DNA of 64,000 nt from Schistosoma mansoni (Eukaryota; Platyhelminthes; Trematoda; Strigeidida; Schistosomatidae), in assembly GCF_000237925.1 (NCBI RefSeq), contig NW_017386060.1, positions 1 to 64,000 on the forward strand, given 5' to 3'. The stretch's first letter is position 1; every line of letters starts with the position of its first letter. The notes under the pieces are model-generated. The model saw nothing but the letters and a program-made list of their open reading frames with translations, searched no databases and was not told where the DNA came from. A program made the position numbers and the translations under genes. Shown piece by piece: positions 59,443 to 64,000 of the stretch.

Positions 59443-59552
59443 TGTTATGTCTGGCCGATGTGAACGCTATATTTGCTTCCCTAATCTAGTTCCGTACCCC
59501 CGAGCTAGAACTACTCAACGACTTGAAGACCAGAGAAAAGGCACAAAGCGTG
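59443..59552 (-). repeat. Truncated 5' LTR of the gag-only element
   Basis: Nearly identical to 58130-58240; similarity stops abruptly after CACAAAGCGTG. Confidence 0.8.
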
Positions 59553-60479
59553 ATTTATTTCTTGTCTAATTCCAGGAAATACCAATAATTTCGTTGCGAA
59601 ATTTGATAGATAACTTTAAACTATTCAAAAAACGTGTATCTTACCAGGATAAAGACGCATGACTCGATCGTGATATGTAACAGTTATAGTTACTACACTT
59701 CGTATCACCAGAAGATAAAATCAGCAAAAGTACGAACACATTAGGATTTAAGGAATGACTGATGTTTACCATGTCAATATAGAATGTAACCACCATCAAA
59801 TACATATGCCTCATAAGTTTCTCATGATTTCATCATGTGTTTCATGTCTGCAAAATAACTGAGCACATTCTGATGTTTACTTTATTCGTATTCAGATTGA
59901 TAGTCAGATATCTACCATGGTCTTTGAACGGCCCGACGCATCATTAATTATCGTCAGTAGAGAGAACGATACTGACAGAAATGAAGTTGTCAACACTAAT
60001 TAACACTTTACCTTCTGGTGTTCCATTGGACGTTGATTCTGAATAACTCTGGGACAGAAGTTTAGATTTCGGGGTAGTGAGAAATCCTCTCTGCACACTA
60101 TCAAAGCTACTGAGAATGTTTAGACAGTCACGTTCAAAGTGAAATCTAGACCATGTTAATTTTGATTGGATTCGAAATATAGACTTTGACTTCTACATCT
60201 ATTACTAACTACACCTAAATTAGTTACTTACTTTTTCTGAGTTTGTGATAGAAATTCGTGTAACAATGTTTCATGAAGGTTTCTAATTTTTCATCGAAAC
60301 TACTTAATGCATCCATTATATTACCATTAACAACTTGAAAATTGGTTGTAAAGTATTTTACTATAATTGTATAGGGGATCAAGCATGTTTATTATCCATT
60401 TTTATCTAAGAACACAATTCCTACACAGTTTTATCTGACCACAGTATACAACAGAACACTTACTATTTTGCAGACTTAC
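59553..60479. other. Intron, nothing recognised
   Basis: No supported feature. Confidence 0.5.
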
Positions 60480-60534
60480 ACATAGAGAAATCGGAATGAT
60501 GGTGCATACTGGGCCGTAATCAAGCTTCACATAA
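60480..60534 (-). CDS. Small exon of the large glycoprotein
   Basis: 55 nt: one base completes Ser after exon 62416-62756 (which ends AG), then 18 codons (YVKLDYGPVCTIIPISLC) ending in phase 0 into 57500-57661. Acceptor CTTTTCTTTAG, donor TGT/GTAAGT. Two Cys. Both phases fit only this placement, which supports it despite its size. Confidence 0.75.
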
Positions 60535-62415
60535 CTAAAGAAAAGAGTATAAATAATTAATTTTATGGTTTGTTTGTACATATTAGAAGAGTAATGGTGT
60601 ACGTTGCCAATTAAATCGATGAACACAAAATTCATGCTGATGATAAATAGAAATTTGTGTTTTGGTACGGCGTCAACGGAATTACTGTACAGTCGATTAC
60701 AGAAAAAGTGTGAACCAAATGTTCTCTCTTATTTAAACTGTAATGATTAATGAAGACATTAATTAGAGGTAGAACCGTTATGAAATAATACGCCGTTTCA
60801 AATTTCTAGGCATGAACCGAACAACATAAGACCACCATTAGAAATATAAACTTCCATTTCTACCCATTTTGGGACTCCTCAGAAGTGCGCTTTATGTGAA
60901 CTGCTTCCACGTTTTCAATGATGGTATGACATTGATCAGTTGATGATTTCGATGAAATTCAGAAATCTCTAAAACCCTATACTGACATCTAAATGTTGTG
61001 ATGAAGTTCATTTTAAAGACGTACATGTGTGGTTATGGATGAGTAAATTTCTATCATTATTTTATCACACCAAGTGGTTTATCACTTTGTCAGTTATTTC
61101 ATAGCAACATTCTGTTAATGTTTGAAATTGGATACCTTTTAATATTTATCTATATACTCATGTTTAAGTAGAATAAAATTGACCATTTTGATGTTTAGAA
61201 AGAGCGAAATAGAGAGAATTAAATCTTTTTTAAATCTTGTTTTTCATTATGACTGTACAATGCTTTATATTTTTATCCGATCAGTTCCCTTGACAAATTG
61301 AAATGAAGTAAGAACTAAATAAAATGGATAATTTCATGTATTCATCATTGCATTTCACTGCCTCCTCTTCCTCCGTATAAATAAACTAGTTTGGTGGTCT
61401 TCAATAATTGACGTAATTTGAAATGTAAAAAAACGAATTACCCTGAAGTAGAAAATGGGCCAAATCGAACGTAAGATTACTGACTAATGAGTAGTCATAA
61501 TCGCTGTATTAATAGATTGTTTTACTATTTATCGCCTTGTCAAAGTAAAGTAATGAATAACTTTCAGCAGAAGTATGAATATTTGGTGCGCACAATTGCA
61601 ATGAAAATCATCTCAAGCGTAAGTATTCAGTTTCAGCTGTTCAACTAAAACCATTCTTCGATTTACCTGTATAATTTATTAGTTGCATCTAACGCGAACG
61701 GAGAAATAAGAAGCCTTAACAAACTACGGAAACTATTTTGGGGAACGTTATTTCATTTAATTCAAATTTTGTAAAACTGTAACATTTAGTTTTACCCCTA
61801 GTCTACTCTACAGAACATAAGTTTTCGTTTGATGTATGACTCACTACCATAGCCTTGCCTGTTCCAAAGCTATTGTAATGTAAACGTCATCTTTTGTACT
61901 CTATTTTTTACTCTACTCCCCAGTTTTGGACATAATTGTGTACGTTGTGGTTAGGTCAGTCATGTATTTACTTCTGTATCATCCTTTTACACTAATATGA
62001 AATCGGGAACCAGAACGCAATCGGGAATAAATCAAGTGGTGTTCCAGTTGACTTTGTCTTTTCTATTGTGCGTGCTTGTCAGCCAATCAGGTGATAGAAT
62101 AGTTTTCGTCTCTCCACACCAAGCACTTGATCTGACTTTCATACTCACGCATACTAGGCTCAAGTTTAAGCCAGTCAGCCTATCGTGTCAAGGTATTAAT
62201 GCACATTAGACAAGTTATCCTCTGCACGAGATTTGGTAGACAGTTCAAGGACGTAACAGCATCTTATCCAGGTCTCTTAAGTTGTTTCCGTAATTTCACA
62301 CAATTCACTTTCGATCACTGAAAGTAAGTGTGTTCGTTTATGGGACGCTAGCCTAGTTACAATAACATATAAAGCAATTAATGAACAATGTAGGATTTAT
62401 TCAGTTTAAACTAAC
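60535..62415. other. Intron with hammerhead remnant near 60865-60930
   Basis: Minus strand near 60880-60910 has CTGAGGAGTCCC and GTAGAAAT in hammerhead spacing, but helix III and the cleavage triplet are lost. At 61801-61950 a repeat (GTTTGATGTATGACTCACTA onward) matches 5375-5435 and 5872-5965. Confidence 0.5.
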
Positions 62416-62756
62416 CTAGGTTCAGATGTTAAATTTAAAGAGAACGAGGTTGAGAGCCACACATCTGTACCATACGTAAGTATAGTTACATTTGTAATAT
62501 TAAGAGCTGCAGTGCCATTCACAATTCTGTTGATCCAGTATGTGAAGAATGAACAACGTCTTTCAGTCGCACACATATTGGTCACAAATTCAAACGGTCC
62601 TCCAGTACACATTTGTTTATATACATCAGTGGCACTTGGAGAACTTAAAGCACAAGTAATTGAGATAGCTGTAGTAAATGCCTGTGTTGAAAAAATATCA
62701 AGACTGAAATTACCATGTTGTATGGAAAGAGTTTTACAATTCACAAAAGATGTTTC
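62416..62756 (-). CDS. Cys-rich exon of the large glycoprotein, right copy
   Basis: 341 nt with the same splice sites and phases as 6267-6607. Its two spare bases join exon 60480-60534 here, whereas the left copy would join 2417-2678 directly if the gap hides nothing. Compared with the left copy it has Ile for Ser, Val for Ile, Val-Thr for Leu-Ser and Ala-Thr for Pro-Phe, clustered around the second to fourth Cys. All Cys and sequons are kept, so both copies look functional. Confidence 0.85.
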
Positions 62757-63004
62757 CTAATTCCGAATTCAAAAATTGCTTGGTGAAATCACAGATTAAT
62801 ATACATTATCCTCACTCATACAATCATATACTTTACTTATTAAATAATACGTTTCACAGCTTATTATCTGGAAAAGAAAAAACTACATGCACAACACGTT
62901 TAATTTTAACAAAAACATAGGCATTAATGTATTCATAGATATACATTCAACTAATCTTTCAGATCAACATAAATGTAAATGTCTACATACATACTTACGC
63001 CTGT

Positions 63005-63615
63005 TACATCTCATGGAGTTGTATGAGCCACCCACCAGCATTCTCCACCCAACACTGTCCTGGACAATCCTTTCCAACTCTTTCTAGTCGCTATTCATCC
63101 TTTTCATATCTGCTTCCAATTCCTGATACAGTGTGTTCATTGGCCTTCCTCTTCTCCGCTTCCCTTCACCATCACAAGTTCGCACTTGCCTCGTGATGCA
63201 GTTTGACGGTTTACTCAATGTGTGTCCTATCCACTTCCAACGTCTTTTCCTAATTTCCTTCTCAACTGAAACCTGGTTTGTTCTCTTCCACAGTAGGACT
63301 GTTGCTGATGGTATCCTGTGAACGGACATTCAGTATGTTGCATAGAAAATCGTTTAGAAATACCTATATCATTTTCGGTGATGTTTGTAATAGTTATCCA
63401 TGTTTCAGCTTCGTACAATAGAACTGTCTTGAATTTCGTACTGAAGATTGTGACTTTGATGTTGGTTGAGAGTTATTTTGAGTTGTGTATGTTCTTCAAT
63501 TGTAGGAATGCTATCCTTGCTTTACCAATCCTCTCATTTACGTCTGCATTACATCCTACACGTTCATCGATGATGCTTCCCAGGATAAATGTCAACTATT
63601 TACAATTAATTAAAA
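63005..63615 (-). mobile_element. 5'-truncated LINE (family A), right copy
   Basis: Counterpart of 6815-7435 with about four substitutions in 600 bp. Encodes the same C-terminal blocks ([24 protein letters not shown]). Confidence 0.8.
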
Positions 63616-63619
63616 TCAC

Positions 63620-64000
63620 CAACTGATCGATGTTCGACCACCACTGGAAAACTTGAAGCTATGGACGACCGTTTCATCCAGGTATGCGACTCCTCAGCAG
63701 TGCGTATCCACGATCTCGCACGCGGGATTAATGTCGAACTTCAACCAATATACAATGTTGCGCGAACATCTTCCACTGTCTTCGTTGGGTAACAATCTCA
63801 CACCCGACACGGTTAGACAATAATATGGTCGGATGCCTGCTCGAAGGTTTAGAGCATAGGTTCGAGTTCCGCATGCGAGTTCAGGGATACGCACTAATGA
63901 GGAATACCAAACTAGGACGAAACGGCTGTCCAGTGCATACAGGCTTTCATATGTAATCTTACATCGAGCGGTTAATGATCTCAATAAAAACTCTACAATC
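63620..64000. mobile_element. Inverted hammerhead SINE pair, right copy (cut by window end)
   Basis: Counterpart of 7440-7850, with the minus-strand hammerhead at 63658-63703 and the plus-strand motif near 63888-63937. Confidence 0.65.
63658..63703 (-). ncRNA. Hammerhead ribozyme, core intact (right copy)
   Basis: Identical core to 7478-7523 (CUGAGGA, GAAA, GUC). Maintained without change since the copying event, though that may simply reflect recent origin. Confidence 0.6.

Larger units (their letters stand above)
58130..59552 (-). mobile_element. Internally deleted gag-only LTR retrotransposon
   Basis: Direct repeats at 58130-58240 and 59443-59552 are nearly identical, with one visible difference. 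On the minus strand the 3' LTR (58130-58454, 325 bp) runs TGTTAGG...AACA and is preceded by a polypurine tract (58455-58469, eight A then GGGGAGG). The 5' LTR is truncated to its last 110 bp. Next to it is a primer-binding-site-like TGGCGACGGGGAT (about 59429-59441). No protease, RT or integrase is present. No clear target duplication. Confidence 0.75.
49617..64000. repeat. Right copy of the segmental duplication
   Basis: Counterpart of 1-7850, longer because it keeps about 8.3 kb with four more exons (53542-53782, 55318-55612, 57500-57661, 60480-60534). It lacks about 430 bp present at 70-500 of the left copy, about 365 bp present at about 1280-1640, and the solo LTR at 5437-5867. It has about 140 bp near 61.95-62.1 kb that the left copy lacks. 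The copy runs past the window end. Confidence 0.9.

Overview
This window is eukaryotic, AT-rich and intron-dominated, and comes from a schistosome blood fluke. The evidence is a nearly full-length SR2-like RTE retrotransposon, tRNA-derived SINEs carrying schistosome-type (SM-alpha-like) hammerhead ribozymes, Penelope-like elements (PLEs) with GIY-YIG endonuclease ends, Ty3/gypsy fragments, and a host gene of short exons (55-377 nt) in long introns. Two runs of N (4701-5121 and 9519-9717) mark scaffold gaps.

The host coding signal is one series of minus-strand exons running from about 62.8 kb down to 2.4 kb. I called exons from reverse-strand AG/GT sites and checked every junction for phase. 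Two long chains are fully phase-consistent. Chain 1 is 62416-62756, 60480-60534, 57500-57661, 55318-55612, 53542-53782, 51200-51461, 42018-42296. Chain 2 is 24287-24366 (EGF), 23273-23649 (cadherin-like), 22344-22622, 18792-19166, 16485-16659, 12224-12402, 11980-12177, 6267-6607, 2417-2678. Exons 41122-41313 and 37540-37809 join each other but do not join either chain directly. The product is a large, Cys-containing protein rich in N-glycosylation sequons, made of repeated beta-sandwich-like segments plus one EGF and one cadherin-like module. It is presumably extracellular. I do not recognise a named gene, and neither its start nor its end lies in the window.

Positions 1-7850 and 49617-64000 are two copies of one segment: same order, same strand, mostly above 95 percent identical by eye, including the old transposons inside it. 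The left copy lacks about 8 kb that in the right copy carries four exons, and an assembly gap sits at that point. The segment may be a tandem duplication inside the gene, two tandem genes, or two haplotypes placed side by side. One exon differs by eight substitutions that fall in six codons, all six changed in amino acid, while about 200 bp of adjoining intron is identical.

The introns are filled with mobile DNA: an RTE element with two in-frame nonsense codons (44297-48240), two plus-strand and two truncated minus-strand copies of a second LINE family, a three-unit PLE array (28.3-31.1 kb), PLE and gypsy remnants at 0-1.8 kb and 48.2-50.6 kb, a gypsy pol fragment (34.2-35.4 kb), a solo LTR (5437-5867), a gag-only LTR element (58130-59552), and hammerhead-bearing SINEs often arranged as inverted pairs. 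No complete single-copy protein gene, authentic tRNA, rRNA or CRISPR array was found. Remaining intronic stretches are listed as such.
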